Positions 23,267 to 31,487 of a stretch of 36,886 nucleotides of DNA are shown one piece after another. This DNA is from SFLA01 sp045595785. Lineage in GTDB: Bacteria > Bacillota > Clostridia > Oscillospirales > CAG-382. The position numbers and the translations under genes are program-made. How positions within the stretch are numbered: the first letter of the stretch is position 1; every line of letters begins with the position of its first letter. The DNA lies in assembly GCA_045595785.1 (NCBI GenBank), contig JAZOBE010000030.1:1-36886 (forward strand). The letters are read 5' to 3'. The notes below the pieces were generated by a model. The model saw nothing but the letters and a program-made list of their open reading frames with translations. It ran no database searches and was not told the DNA's origin.

Positions 23267-23677
23267 ATGACTCTTACCTATGTTATTTGGGGTATAACCG
23301 CAGGACTTTGTGCCGGCGCGGTATATATGTTTTTTATAAAAAAGGTTTGCGGAGGTTTTGTTTCTGTGCTTATCGGCAATGGTTGCATCGGTGCGGAAAA
23401 CGCAAAATCCTGCAAGGAATTGGGAATTAATGAGCCTAATGCTTATCTTAAAAAGCAGCTTGGTGAAAACGGCGGCATGTCAAAAATGGTGAAAACCACC
23501 GCTGACGGAAAGTATTTCATTCCCAAGGAATACGAAACACTTGCAGGCAAAAAATACCGTGCGGAAAAAATGCCGGTCATTTTGCTTATTGGTCTGCTTT
23601 TGCTTATAGTTGCAACGGGCGCGTTGGCGTCTTATCTGGTTCCCATTATTGTTGACAGCGTAGGTGAACTGTTTTGA
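23267..23677 (+). CDS. Small membrane protein of unknown function
   Basis: The 136-residue product has two predicted membrane helices: residues about 4-24 (TYVIWGITAGLCAGAVYMFFI) and about 103-130 (PVILLIGLLLLIVATGALAS and onward). A cytoplasmic or extracellular domain of some 75 residues lies between them, with several Cys and Lys. I do not recognise a family. It follows serS by ten bases with AGGGGGCG before the ATG, and its stop overlaps the TTG start of the MORN-repeat gene (TTGA). The two are therefore translationally coupled and may act together at the membrane. Confidence 0.78.
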   Translation: MTLTYVIWGITAGLCAGAVYMFFIKKVCGGFVSVLIGNGCIGAENAKSCKELGINEPNAYLKKQLGENGGMSKMVKTTADGKYFIPKEYETLAGKKYRAEKMPVILLIGLLLLIVATGALASYLVPIIVDSVGELF

Positions 23678-24537
23678 ATAACGAAGTAAAAAACGCGTTA
23701 AGAAGTCCATTTATTAAAATAATGCTGTTTGCCGTTATGTTAGTTATAATAACGGTGGTGGTTTTCCTTGCAATGGGATACCGATTTGTTTCTACCGATG
23801 AGGGATACCGCTTTTTCGGTAAAGCGTCCGGCGGTCAGGAAATGACGGGCACCATACGTTATCCCAACGGTGATACGGCTACTCTTGATTTTGCCGCAGG
23901 AAAGATAGTTTTCGACAATGGCGACGTGTACGAGGGCAACATTAGCGGTATCTACCGTAACGGAAAAGGCAAAATGACCTACGCCGCTACCGGAGACGTG
24001 TATGAAGGAGATTTCCTTAATGACGAGATAACCGGTATGGGAACCTATACCTATGCAAACGGCGACGTGTACGTGGGTTCTTTGATGAACGGTAAAAAGC
24101 ACGGAAGCGGTAAGTACACCATGTCCGGCGGCAGCTCTTATGAGGGCAGCTTTTCGGATAATATGATGCACGGCACCGGAACCTATCGTTGGGCAAGCGG
24201 CGCGGTGTATAAAGGTGAATTCAAGAACGACCTTAAGGACGGCAAGGGTGTGTTTACATCTGCCGAGGGTGATATTTACAACGGCGAATACAAAGCCGAT
24301 AAGCGTAACGGCTACGGCGTGTACACCTGGAAAAACGGTGAGACTTATACCGGATATTTTCTTGACGATTACATGGATACCCGTCTCCGCAACGATGACG
24401 GCAGCTTCCGCTACGATGACAAGGACGATTACGTTCACAGAGGAGAATCGGTCTACACCTGGCCCAACGGTCACTCCTACACAGGTTATTTTGTAGAAAA
24501 CAAAATTGTAGTCGTTCCCTTCGGAGGTAACAATTAA
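23674..24537 (+). CDS. Membrane-anchored MORN-repeat protein
   Basis: The 287-residue product has one N-terminal membrane helix (about residues 13-31) followed by six well-formed MORN repeats of about 23 residues and two partial ones. The repeats begin at YEGNISG, YEGDFLN, YVGSLMN, YEGSFSD, YKGEFKN, YNGEYKA, YTGYFLD and YTGYFVE, each with a following G-x-G. MORN arrays form elongated beta-hairpin sheets that bind membranes or partner proteins. The start is TTG inside TTGA at the preceding stop. A divisome or envelope scaffold role is speculation based on its place behind par genes. Confidence 0.87.
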   Translation: MNNEVKNALRSPFIKIMLFAVMLVIITVVVFLAMGYRFVSTDEGYRFFGKASGGQEMTGTIRYPNGDTATLDFAAGKIVFDNGDVYEGNISGIYRNGKGKMTYAATGDVYEGDFLNDEITGMGTYTYANGDVYVGSLMNGKKHGSGKYTMSGGSSYEGSFSDNMMHGTGTYRWASGAVYKGEFKNDLKDGKGVFTSAEGDIYNGEYKADKRNGYGVYTWKNGETYTGYFLDDYMDTRLRNDDGSFRYDDKDDYVHRGESVYTWPNGHSYTGYFVENKIVVVPFGGNN

Positions 24538-25392
24538 ATGGCAAAATTCATTTTGTCTGCCTTTGCAGACGAGATATCGCCCGTTTTTGACGAGCAGCTT
24601 GGATCTCTGAAAAAGCTGGGAATAAATATGATAGAGCTTCGCGGTGTAGATGGAAAAAGCTTTACGGAGCTTACTGACAGCGAAGTTGACACCGTAAAGA
24701 AAAAGCTTGATAATGCGGGAATAACCTTGTCTTCTCTCGGCTCCCCCATCGGTAAGATAAAGGTAGACGGGGATATTGACGCTCACAAGGCGCTGTTTAC
24801 CCGTATTATGGATATCGGCGATAAGCTGGGCTGTAAGCGTGTGCGTATGTTCAGCTTTTACCCTGCCGAGGGAATGGACAGAAAATGCTTTGGCGAAAAG
24901 GTTTTTGCGCTTATTTCCCAACTGCTGGAAATGGCAGAGGAAAGAGGATTTACTCTTTGCCATGAAAACGAAAAAGGCATTTTCGGTCAGAGCCCCGAAA
25001 ACGTAAAAGAGCTTATGGATATGTTCGGAGGCAGACTGAAGGTAGTGCTTGATAACGGCAACTTCCCCTTCTGCGGTGAGGATGCATCCGGTGCATACGC
25101 CCTTCTTAAGGATTACGTTGAGTATATGCATATAAAGGATTGCGACGGAGACGGTATTATCGTGCCTCCCGGATACGGCAACGCATATCTTAAAGAAACG
25201 ATTTCTCAAATAAACAAAGACGTTGAGGGTGAATTTATCCTCACCGTTGAGCCTCATCTTATGATGTTTACGGGCCTTGCGTCCCTTTCGGATACAGACG
25301 ATATAAAGCACAAGTATTCCTTTGAATCGGGATATCACGCTTTTGAGTTCGCTGTTAACGAAATTAAGAAAATGCTTAATGACCTTGACTGA
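24538..25392 (+). CDS. Sugar phosphate isomerase/epimerase family TIM barrel
   Basis: The 284-residue product belongs to the xylose-isomerase-like/AP-endonuclease-2 TIM-barrel superfamily. It shows LSAFADEISPVFDEQL at the first strand, IELRGVDGKS at the second, LCHENEKGIFG and VVLDNGNFPFCG with likely metal ligands, MHIKDCDGDG, and LTVEPHL with a late glutamate ligand. Exact substrate is unknown; isomerisation or epimerisation of a sugar or related hydroxy compound is typical. CGGAGG precedes an ATG directly after the MORN stop. Its last 14 bases overlap lnt. Confidence 0.85.
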   Translation: MAKFILSAFADEISPVFDEQLGSLKKLGINMIELRGVDGKSFTELTDSEVDTVKKKLDNAGITLSSLGSPIGKIKVDGDIDAHKALFTRIMDIGDKLGCKRVRMFSFYPAEGMDRKCFGEKVFALISQLLEMAEERGFTLCHENEKGIFGQSPENVKELMDMFGGRLKVVLDNGNFPFCGEDASGAYALLKDYVEYMHIKDCDGDGIIVPPGYGNAYLKETISQINKDVEGEFILTVEPHLMMFTGLASLSDTDDIKHKYSFESGYHAFEFAVNEIKKMLNDLD

Positions 25393-26926
25393 GATTATTA
25401 AAAAGCACCCTGCAATAACCTGTCTTATTGCCGGAATAATATATTCGGTGCAATTCTGGAGCGACTATACCTTTATATTCGCCATTCCCGGACTTGCGCT
25501 GTATTTCTTTGCGCTTTTCTCCGGTGAGAGAAAGGCGTTTTTCCGTTATTCCTATTGTTTTTGCTTTGGATTCTTTATTCCCCTATATTATTGGTTTTCG
25601 GCGCTTTACCCCTTTGAGGGGTTCGGTTTTACTGCCGCAGAGGGAATATCTATTGTAATTGCCGCTTGTATCGGAATTGCACTTTATCATTCTCTGCTTT
25701 GCGGTGCGGTTATGTGGCTTGTAAAGCTGGCGCCGAAAAACAAATATATTCTTCCCCTTTGCTTTGCCGCCCTGTGGGTAGTATCCGAATGGGTGCTGTC
25801 GCTGGGCGAATTGTCCTTCTCCTGGGGCAAGGTTGCTGTGGGACAGGCGTCATTTTTGCCTATGGTGGAGACAGCGTCCCTTTTCGGCAGTTATTTTATA
25901 GCATTCGTTGTTGCGGCATCGGCAGGTTATCTCGGAATGTGGCTTGTTACTGCAGACAAAAAGCTGTTGGCAATAGGCGCGGGAATACTCGCCTGCAATA
26001 TTGCCGTGGGAACGGTGCTTCTTTACGTTCAGCCGAAAACCGAAAACGAAAAGAACATCGCCGTTATCCAGGGCTGTGTCACCAGTGAGGACAAGTGGCG
26101 TCCCGATTATTACGATTATATCGTGGAAACCTACGTTTCCCTGTGTGAAGCCGCGGCGGACGAGGGCGCGCAGGTGCTGTTCCTGCCAGAATCTCCCTTC
26201 CCTGCCTACAGCGGTGATAACTGTGAGAGACTGTATCCTCTTAAAGAGGTTGCCAAGGAGAAAAACGTAACCATTCTTACCGGCGTTTTGGTTTTTGGAG
26301 ATGACGACAGCTTTTACAACTCCATTGTGGCGATATATCCCGACGGAAGCATAAGTAACCGTTATGACAAACAGCATCCGGTTCCTTTCGGTGAGGTTAT
26401 TCCTTACGGAGATCTGATAATAAGCGTTATTCCTGCGCTGGGAGATATGAATTTTGCAGAGACTCTTACTGCAGGAGAAGAAACGGTGGTAATACAAGCC
26501 GCAGATTATACCTTTGCACCGCTGGTGTGCTTTGATTCTATCTTCCCCACATTTGCCCGTGAGGGTGTGAAGCTGGGCGCTGACGTTATTTTCGTCGCTA
26601 CCAACGACAGTTGGTACAAATCCACCCGTGGCGTGTACGAGCACAAGAATTTTTCGGTGATCCGTGCCATTGAAACCGGCAGACCCGTTGTCCGCGCGGC
26701 AAACACCGGTATAAGCTGTATTATCGACCCAAGAGGCAACACCCTTGCGCAAACCGAGCCTATGGTGCAGGACGTACTTTACGGCAAGGCGTTTGCCTGC
26801 AGCGCTACCACGCTGTACACGGTAATCGGCGATATATGGCTGTATTTATGCATTTTTTCCGTAATTGCCATTGGCGGATACGGAGTTTATAAAAAAGTAA
26901 AAGCAGGTAAAAATAATGAGAATTGA
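25379..26926 (+). CDS. lnt: Apolipoprotein N-acyltransferase
   Basis: Lnt adds the third acyl chain to the N-terminal cysteine of lipoproteins. The 515-residue product has an N-terminal block of about six membrane helices (to residue about 220) and a C-terminal nitrilase-like domain. The catalytic triad is visible: Glu about 271 in LFLPESPFPAY, Lys about 331 in RYDKQHPVPFGE and Cys about 384 in LVCFDSIFP. ATG 25379 overlaps the preceding gene by 14 bases; no strong ribosome binding site is visible, suggesting coupling. Its presence fits the many lipoproteins in this window, although Lnt is uncommon in Firmicutes. Confidence 0.9.
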   Translation: MTLTEIIKKHPAITCLIAGIIYSVQFWSDYTFIFAIPGLALYFFALFSGERKAFFRYSYCFCFGFFIPLYYWFSALYPFEGFGFTAAEGISIVIAACIGIALYHSLLCGAVMWLVKLAPKNKYILPLCFAALWVVSEWVLSLGELSFSWGKVAVGQASFLPMVETASLFGSYFIAFVVAASAGYLGMWLVTADKKLLAIGAGILACNIAVGTVLLYVQPKTENEKNIAVIQGCVTSEDKWRPDYYDYIVETYVSLCEAAADEGAQVLFLPESPFPAYSGDNCERLYPLKEVAKEKNVTILTGVLVFGDDDSFYNSIVAIYPDGSISNRYDKQHPVPFGEVIPYGDLIISVIPALGDMNFAETLTAGEETVVIQAADYTFAPLVCFDSIFPTFAREGVKLGADVIFVATNDSWYKSTRGVYEHKNFSVIRAIETGRPVVRAANTGISCIIDPRGNTLAQTEPMVQDVLYGKAFACSATTLYTVIGDIWLYLCIFSVIAIGGYGVYKKVKAGKNNEN

Positions 26927-27695
26927 TTTCGGCAACGGCGTTTACGTTGACGCCCATATAGCAAAAACTCACCCCGACCTTCCCGTACGTCCCCGCCCTG
27001 CGGTGGTTGTACTTCCCGGCGGTGCTTATATGTTTTGCTCTCCCCGTGAGGCACAGCCCGTGGCAAACCAGTTTATTGCGGCAGGCTGTAACACATTCAC
27101 TCTCTTTTACAGCGTTGGCGAAAACGCACGGGACAAAAATCCGTTAAAGGATGTTGCCCGTGTTATCGACCATATCCGCACCCATGCGAAGGAATATAAT
27201 ATTGACCCCAACAAAATCGCAACTATCGGATTTTCCGCAGGCGGACACCTTTCGGCTTGGATAGCCTCCGCTTATAATGATCCCGCCCTTGAAGGGCTTA
27301 ACTGCCGTCCCGATGCGGCTATATGCTGTTATCCCGTAGTGCGCTCACATGTGGGAAGCTTCAAACAGCTTTTGGGCATTGAGGGTGACTACACCACAGA
27401 GCAGGCACAGCATCTTTATACAGACGAAATGGTCCATAAAGATACCCCGCCCATGTTTATATGGCACACCTTTGCAGATGATTACGTCCCCCTTTCCGAT
27501 TCTCTCGCCCTTGCAAGCGCGCTGTATAAAAACGGAGTCCCCTTCGAACTGCACGTGTTCCCCCACGGCGGCCACGGGCTTTCGCTCTGCAACGAGGAAA
27601 CCACTCCGCCCTACGCTCCCGATTATAACGACCCCTACCTCGGAAGATGGGTGGACATGGCTATAAAATGGCTGAATAAACAGTTTGGAAGATAA
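26916..27695 (+). CDS. Alpha/beta hydrolase, esterase of the acetyl-xylan-esterase-like type
   Basis: The 259-residue cytoplasmic protein has a complete alpha/beta-hydrolase active site: oxyanion motif LPGGAYMF, nucleophile elbow GFSAGGH, the acid in HTFADDYVP and the base in FPHGGHGLS. It resembles the BD-FAE/esterase-lipase group that deacetylates sugars or short esters. No signal peptide is present, so an intracellular substrate such as an imported acetylated oligosaccharide is plausible. It overlaps lnt by 11 bases, ends the parA-led run, and is followed by the hairpin array. Confidence 0.88.
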   Translation: MRIDFGNGVYVDAHIAKTHPDLPVRPRPAVVVLPGGAYMFCSPREAQPVANQFIAAGCNTFTLFYSVGENARDKNPLKDVARVIDHIRTHAKEYNIDPNKIATIGFSAGGHLSAWIASAYNDPALEGLNCRPDAAICCYPVVRSHVGSFKQLLGIEGDYTTEQAQHLYTDEMVHKDTPPMFIWHTFADDYVPLSDSLALASALYKNGVPFELHVFPHGGHGLSLCNEETTPPYAPDYNDPYLGRWVDMAIKWLNKQFGR

Positions 27696-27700
27696 GAATT

Positions 27701-27914
27701 ACCCCTAAAATGCTTTGCATTTTTGGGGACCCCAAGAAAAAATCACCCCTAAAATGCTTGCGCGTTTTTGGGGACCCCATAAAAAAATTACCCCTAAAAT
27801 GCTTCCGCATTTTTGGGGACCCCATAAAAAAAATCACCCCTAAAATGCTTTGCATTTTTGGGGACCCCGTAAAAAAAATCACCCCTAAAATGCTTTGCTT
27901 TTTTGGGGACCCCA
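27701..27914. repeat. Tandem array of five terminator-like hairpins
   Basis: Five copies begin at 27701, 27745, 27790, 27836 and 27881 (period 44-46). Each reads ACCCCTAAAATGC, a 2-4 base loop, GCATTTTTGGGG, then ACCCC and an A-rich spacer. On the minus strand each is a hairpin followed by TGATTTTTTT, the form of an intrinsic terminator. Copies differ mainly in the loop and spacer. The array sits between convergent genes. A minus-strand open frame across it reads only repeated MGSPK/ILGVIFF-like units and is not a credible gene. Confidence 0.9.
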
Positions 27915-27924
27915 TATAAAAATC

Positions 27925-27953
27925 AAACCGCACTTGAAATTGAAGTGCGGTTT
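27925..27953. terminator. Bidirectional terminator between esterase and XRE gene
   Basis: A perfect 11-bp stem, AAACCGCACTT (27925-27935) / AAGTGCGGTTT (27943-27953), is followed by AGTTTTTA on the plus strand. It lies nine bases after the stop of the minus-strand XRE gene, so it mainly serves that gene. Confidence 0.75.
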
Positions 27954-27961
27954 AGTTTTTA

Positions 27962-29110
27962 CTATTTTTCTGCAAACAATTTTGCTTTCTCGTAAAAGAA
28001 CTTATATCTTGGGTCTTCACGTACCGAATCAAACCAACGCCAAGAGGAAAGCGCCCGTTCTATATCTTTTCCCAGTTGCCAAAACAGCCATAAATAAGGC
28101 GACCAAACCTCGGTATTATCATTGGTACGGATATTTACAACACATCCCTTATCTACCTTGGATATTTTTGCCTTTTCAAACAGAGCAGGATTTCCAACGT
28201 CCATCCATGCACCGTCGGGAATTAAAAGCCAGCGCTCATACAAATCAAAACTTTTTTCCAAATATTCAAAGCCTTCATCATACTCACCTGCACCGATAAG
28301 CGCGCCTGCAGCTTTCAAGCAGCAATCCGCATAGCATCCGCTCCACGCTTCGGGAACAGTGCCGTCTTCGGTTATGGCTTCAAGTATACGCATGCGGTAT
28401 TTCATAAGCGCGGCAGTCCTTACAGGATTTTCAAACAACATATCGTTACCCTGCTCATAATACCGCATATATTCTCTGCCAAGGAAATGCATAAGCGTAA
28501 GCAGGTCGTTGGCGTTGCTCTGACTTTCGAATTTATCCTTTGTGCCTCTGCGCCAGTATCTTTCCTCGATGCGCTCGTTAAGGCAGGATGAATAAAACTG
28601 CTCGCTTTTATACTGCCAGTTTTCCCAGTCTTCATCGGTGCAAACAATACTCATTACCTCGGTAGCGTTTTGTCTTGTGTATTCCCAACTGCACTCCGCA
28701 AGTATCTTGGTGCATACTTCCTTAACCAACTCGTATTCGGTATCCCAAGATTCACGCTCTTTCATTATTGCCCACACAAGATCTTCTGCAATGGTAAAAT
28801 CCGAAGGGTACTTGCGGTAATATTCTTTGGCAAGCTCGATTTTGTCCTTCCATATAAGCTCGCTGTATTTTTTCTTATATTCCTCTATATCCGCTTGCTT
28901 TGCGGCATCGTCGTTTCCGATTAGCTCATCTACAGTGATTTTGAAAAAATTGGCGATTCGCGGAAGCATGGTAATATCCGGATATCCGCCTCTCTCCCAA
29001 TTCGACACTGCCTGCGGAGACACGTTTAACGCAGATGCCAGTTCCTCTTGCGTAAGCTTGAGCTTTCTTCGCTCGCGTAAAATGGTTTCTGCAATCTTCA
29101 GTTCAATCAT
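27962..29110 (-). CDS. XRE-family transcriptional regulator with long C-terminal domain
   Basis: The 382-residue product has an N-terminal helix-turn-helix of the Cro/CI type (about residues 4-58: ETILRERRKLKLTQEELASA, SPQAVSNWERGGYPD, LPRIANFFKITVDELIG). A long helical region rich in Trp, Tyr and Glu follows, resembling TPR-like sensor domains. The target and signal are unknown. ATG 29110 has GAGGAGG at ideal spacing. A palindrome overlaps its own promoter, suggesting autorepression. Confidence 0.85.
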   Translation of the reverse strand: MIELKIAETILRERRKLKLTQEELASALNVSPQAVSNWERGGYPDITMLPRIANFFKITVDELIGNDDAAKQADIEEYKKKYSELIWKDKIELAKEYYRKYPSDFTIAEDLVWAIMKERESWDTEYELVKEVCTKILAECSWEYTRQNATEVMSIVCTDEDWENWQYKSEQFYSSCLNERIEERYWRRGTKDKFESQSNANDLLTLMHFLGREYMRYYEQGNDMLFENPVRTAALMKYRMRILEAITEDGTVPEAWSGCYADCCLKAAGALIGAGEYDEGFEYLEKSFDLYERWLLIPDGAWMDVGNPALFEKAKISKVDKGCVVNIRTNDNTEVWSPYLWLFWQLGKDIERALSSWRWFDSVREDPRYKFFYEKAKLFAEK

Positions 29111-29153
29111 AAATAACCTCCTCGTCAATAGCAGGCGCGCACCTGACGATATA

Positions 29154-29182
29154 ATAATAGCATTTGTAAAGCTATTTTACAA
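29154..29182 (-). promoter_or_regulatory. Promoter and overlapping operator of the XRE gene
   Basis: On the minus strand TTGTAA (29177-29182) and TATTAT (29154-29159) are 17 bases apart. A perfect inverted repeat, TTGTAAA (29164-29170) / TTTACAA (29176-29182), covers the -35 and spacer, the position expected for an autoregulatory repressor site. Confidence 0.65.
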
Positions 29183-29250
29183 TAACGTTATATTTTAGTT
29201 TTCTAAAGCAACATTGGAAAAAAACAAGCGTTGATTTACCTATTAAACAC

Positions 29251-29279
29251 AAAAAACAGCCATATAAAACGGCTGTTTT
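29251..29279 (-). terminator. Intrinsic terminator of lysC-yigZ
   Basis: AAAACAGCC (29253-29261) pairs with GGCTGTTTT (29271-29279), and the minus strand continues with TTTTTTGTG. It directly follows the stop at 29281. Confidence 0.8.
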
Positions 29280-29280
29280 G

Positions 29281-29907
29281 TTATTTTAATATTTCTTTGT
29301 AAGAAGTTCCGACTATTTCTGCGGTGGCGCGGGCAGAGGTCTGCTCCGAAACGGAAACGCACGCCTGCTGTGCCAGCTCGAAAGGGATATTGAAATAGGC
29401 GGTTACGCCCATACCGTATACGGTATCCTTTTCCTCGCCGCCCATTTTGGTGACGGAATAACGAATTTTCTGATAATCCGTATAGTCGCTGTCAGTCCTG
29501 ATGAGAGCGCAGGGGGACATTTCCACAGTGCCTGCGGCGTTTACCGCAAGGATGGCTCCGTCCGTATAAGCGCGTACAAGACCGCCTGTGCCAAGCAGTA
29601 TTCCGCCGAAATAACGGGTTACCACCACGGCGCAATCTACAAGATTACGTCCGCGAAGCACGTTAAGCACGGGCATACCGGCGGTACCGTGAGGCTCACC
29701 GTCATCGGTAAAGCGGGACAGATTATTCTCACGCAGGATATAGGCGTATACGTTGTGCTTTGCATCGGGATACTTGGCTTTTATCTTTTTTACAAAGGCG
29801 ATAGCCTCGTCCTCTGTTTCCACGCGGGCGGCGTTACCGATAAACACGCTTTTCTTTTCGGTAAAACGGTCCTCGGCAGGCATTCCCAAAGTTAAATACT
29901 CTTTCAT
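29281..29907 (-). CDS. yigZ: YigZ/IMPACT family protein
   Basis: This conserved family (UPF0029, relatives of eukaryotic IMPACT) has an unclear, translation-linked role. The 208-residue product shows the family core: KKSVFIGNAARV, DAKHNVYAYI, FTDDGEPHGTAGMPVLNVL and VVVTRYFGGILLGTGGLVRAY, followed by a C-terminal ferredoxin-like domain. The ATG overlaps the aspartate kinase stop as ATGA, so translation is coupled. Association with lysC is probably organisational and not functional. Confidence 0.92.
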   Translation of the reverse strand: MKEYLTLGMPAEDRFTEKKSVFIGNAARVETEDEAIAFVKKIKAKYPDAKHNVYAYILRENNLSRFTDDGEPHGTAGMPVLNVLRGRNLVDCAVVVTRYFGGILLGTGGLVRAYTDGAILAVNAAGTVEMSPCALIRTDSDYTDYQKIRYSVTKMGGEEKDTVYGMGVTAYFNIPFELAQQACVSVSEQTSARATAEIVGTSYKEILK

Positions 29908-31223
29908 TTGGTGCCGAACTCACTGTATACGGCGCGGATAGCTTTTTCAAAATCGCTATCGTCAACACCGACGATAATATTCAGCTCGCTGGAGCCCTGA
30001 TCGATCATACGGATATTAATATCGTTCTTTGCAAGGACGGTAAATACTCTGGATGCGGTACCCTTGGCACTCTTCATACCTCTGCCCACTACGGCGATAA
30101 GGCTGACACCTGTAACAACGTCAATATTATCGGGAGAAACGGCACGGGTTATCTCGGTAAGCAATTCGGGCTCTCTGCCCTCGATCTCCTTGCGACTGAG
30201 TACGACGCACATGGTATCAATACCGGAAGGCAGATGCTCAAAGCACATACCGTGAGAGGAGAGTACCTCCAGCACCTTTTGAACAAAGCCGATTTCCGAG
30301 TTCATAAGGTCCTTTTCGATACGGATTACCGCAAAGTCCTTCTTTCCTGCGATACCGGTAATAAGACCGTCTGTAGGAATATCCTCGGATTCGGGCACGA
30401 TCATAGTGCCGTTATCCTCGGGTTTGTTGGTGTTTTTAATATTAATGTGAATACCTGCAAGCTTTACGGGGATAACAGCTTCCTCGTGAAGAACGCCTGC
30501 GCCCATATAAGAAAGCTCACGCAGTTCGCGGTAGGTTATGGTCTTAATAGGAGTAGGATCCTCTACAATACGGGGGTCGCACATAAGGAAACCGCTAACG
30601 TCGGTCCAGTTTTCGTATATATCAGCCATTACTGCGCGGGAAACCAACGCACCGGTAATATCACTGCCGCCGCGTGCAAAAATACGCACCTTGCCGTATT
30701 CGTCCGCACCGTAAAAGCCGGGGATAACCGCGTTGTATACGCCGGACAGACGCTCACCCATAATAGCGTTGGTGGTGTGAGGGTCAAACTTACCGTCTGC
30801 GGTAAAGCGAACTACCTCTGCCGCATCCACAAACTCAAAACCGAGGAAAGCGGCAAGCACGATACCGTTGAGATATTCACCTCTGGACGCCATATAGTCC
30901 ACGGTAGTGCCCTCTGACAGCGCGTTTTCGATAAGCGCGAACTCGTTATCAAGAGAAATCGAGATACCAAGGTCGGCAATAATGCCGTTATAGCGCTCCT
31001 TTATCTTTTCCCAGATAGGCATATAGTCCGCCGTTTTCTGGCAAGCGATAAGCATATCGGTTACTTTAATATCATCCTTAAATCTCTTACCCGGTGCGGA
31101 GGGGACAACGTATCTGCGCGCTTTATCTGCCGCAACTATTGCCGCAACCTTTCTGAACTGGTTTGCGTCCGCCAGGGAGCTGCCGCCGAACTTGGCGACC
31201 TTTTTTCTGTTTCTGAACAACAT
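29904..31223 (-). CDS. lysC: Aspartate kinase
   Basis: Aspartate kinase phosphorylates L-aspartate in the first step toward lysine, diaminopimelate, threonine and methionine. The 439-residue product has the N-terminal kinase domain (VAKFGGSSLADA, MASRGEYLNGIV, FARGGSDITGALVS, WTDVSGFLMCDPRIV) and C-terminal ACT domains (about residues 295-439). The latter include VVGRGMKSAKGTASRVF and MIDQGSSELNIIVGV, where feedback inhibitors normally bind. Length is near that of single-chain monofunctional forms. AAAGGA precedes the ATG, and it has its own promoter. Confidence 0.95.
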   Translation of the reverse strand: MLFRNRKKVAKFGGSSLADANQFRKVAAIVAADKARRYVVPSAPGKRFKDDIKVTDMLIACQKTADYMPIWEKIKERYNGIIADLGISISLDNEFALIENALSEGTTVDYMASRGEYLNGIVLAAFLGFEFVDAAEVVRFTADGKFDPHTTNAIMGERLSGVYNAVIPGFYGADEYGKVRIFARGGSDITGALVSRAVMADIYENWTDVSGFLMCDPRIVEDPTPIKTITYRELRELSYMGAGVLHEEAVIPVKLAGIHINIKNTNKPEDNGTMIVPESEDIPTDGLITGIAGKKDFAVIRIEKDLMNSEIGFVQKVLEVLSSHGMCFEHLPSGIDTMCVVLSRKEIEGREPELLTEITRAVSPDNIDVVTGVSLIAVVGRGMKSAKGTASRVFTVLAKNDINIRMIDQGSSELNIIVGVDDSDFEKAIRAVYSEFGTK

Positions 31224-31267
31224 TTTATCAAATCCTTTTACAGAATGCTACATAATATCACAGTTTA

Positions 31268-31296
31268 ATAATATCACAAAAAAAATGCTTTTGCAA
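31268..31296 (-). promoter_or_regulatory. Promoter of lysC-yigZ
   Basis: On the minus strand TTGCAA (31291-31296) and TATTAT (31268-31273) are separated by 17 bases, with the start about 45 bases downstream. No lysine riboswitch fits in the short leader. Confidence 0.7.
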
Positions 31297-31440
31297 GAGA
31301 AATTTACTCTGATGCTGTCAGTATATGCGGGTTGTTGTCAAACAGCGAAAACACGCCGTAAAATCTGTATAATATAAACAAATAATTTGTGTATAAATTG
31401 TGTGCATTCCTTAAACTTTCGTCTGATAAAGCGGAAAATA

Positions 31441-31469
31441 TTGACAAGATAAAAAGGTTGTGTTACCAT
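31441..31469 (+). promoter_or_regulatory. Probable promoter of the small membrane protein gene
   Basis: TTGACA (31441-31446) and TACCAT (31464-31469) are 17 bases apart, just before the GGAGGG ribosome binding site. The -10 is imperfect and close to the start, leaving a very short leader. Confidence 0.45.
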
Positions 31470-31487
31470 GAATACGGAGGGATGAAT

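Noticed and set aside
23740..25338. A 532-codon minus-strand open frame over the MORN and isomerase genes
   Set aside because: The plus-strand genes have ribosome binding sites, coupling and recognised families; this one has none of these.
27701..27914. The regularly spaced repeats considered as a CRISPR array
   Set aside because: The spacers are short A-rich linkers, not unique 30-40-base sequences, and no cas genes are present.
27661..27933. A minus-strand open frame of about 90 codons across the hairpin array, reading as repeated MGSPK/ILGVIFF-like units
   Set aside because: It is the translation of the tandem hairpin repeat, lacks a ribosome binding site, and overlaps the esterase 3' end and a terminator.
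31224..31290. A lysine riboswitch or T-box upstream of aspartate kinase
   Set aside because: The promoter lies so close to the gene that the leader is only about 40 bases, too short for either element.
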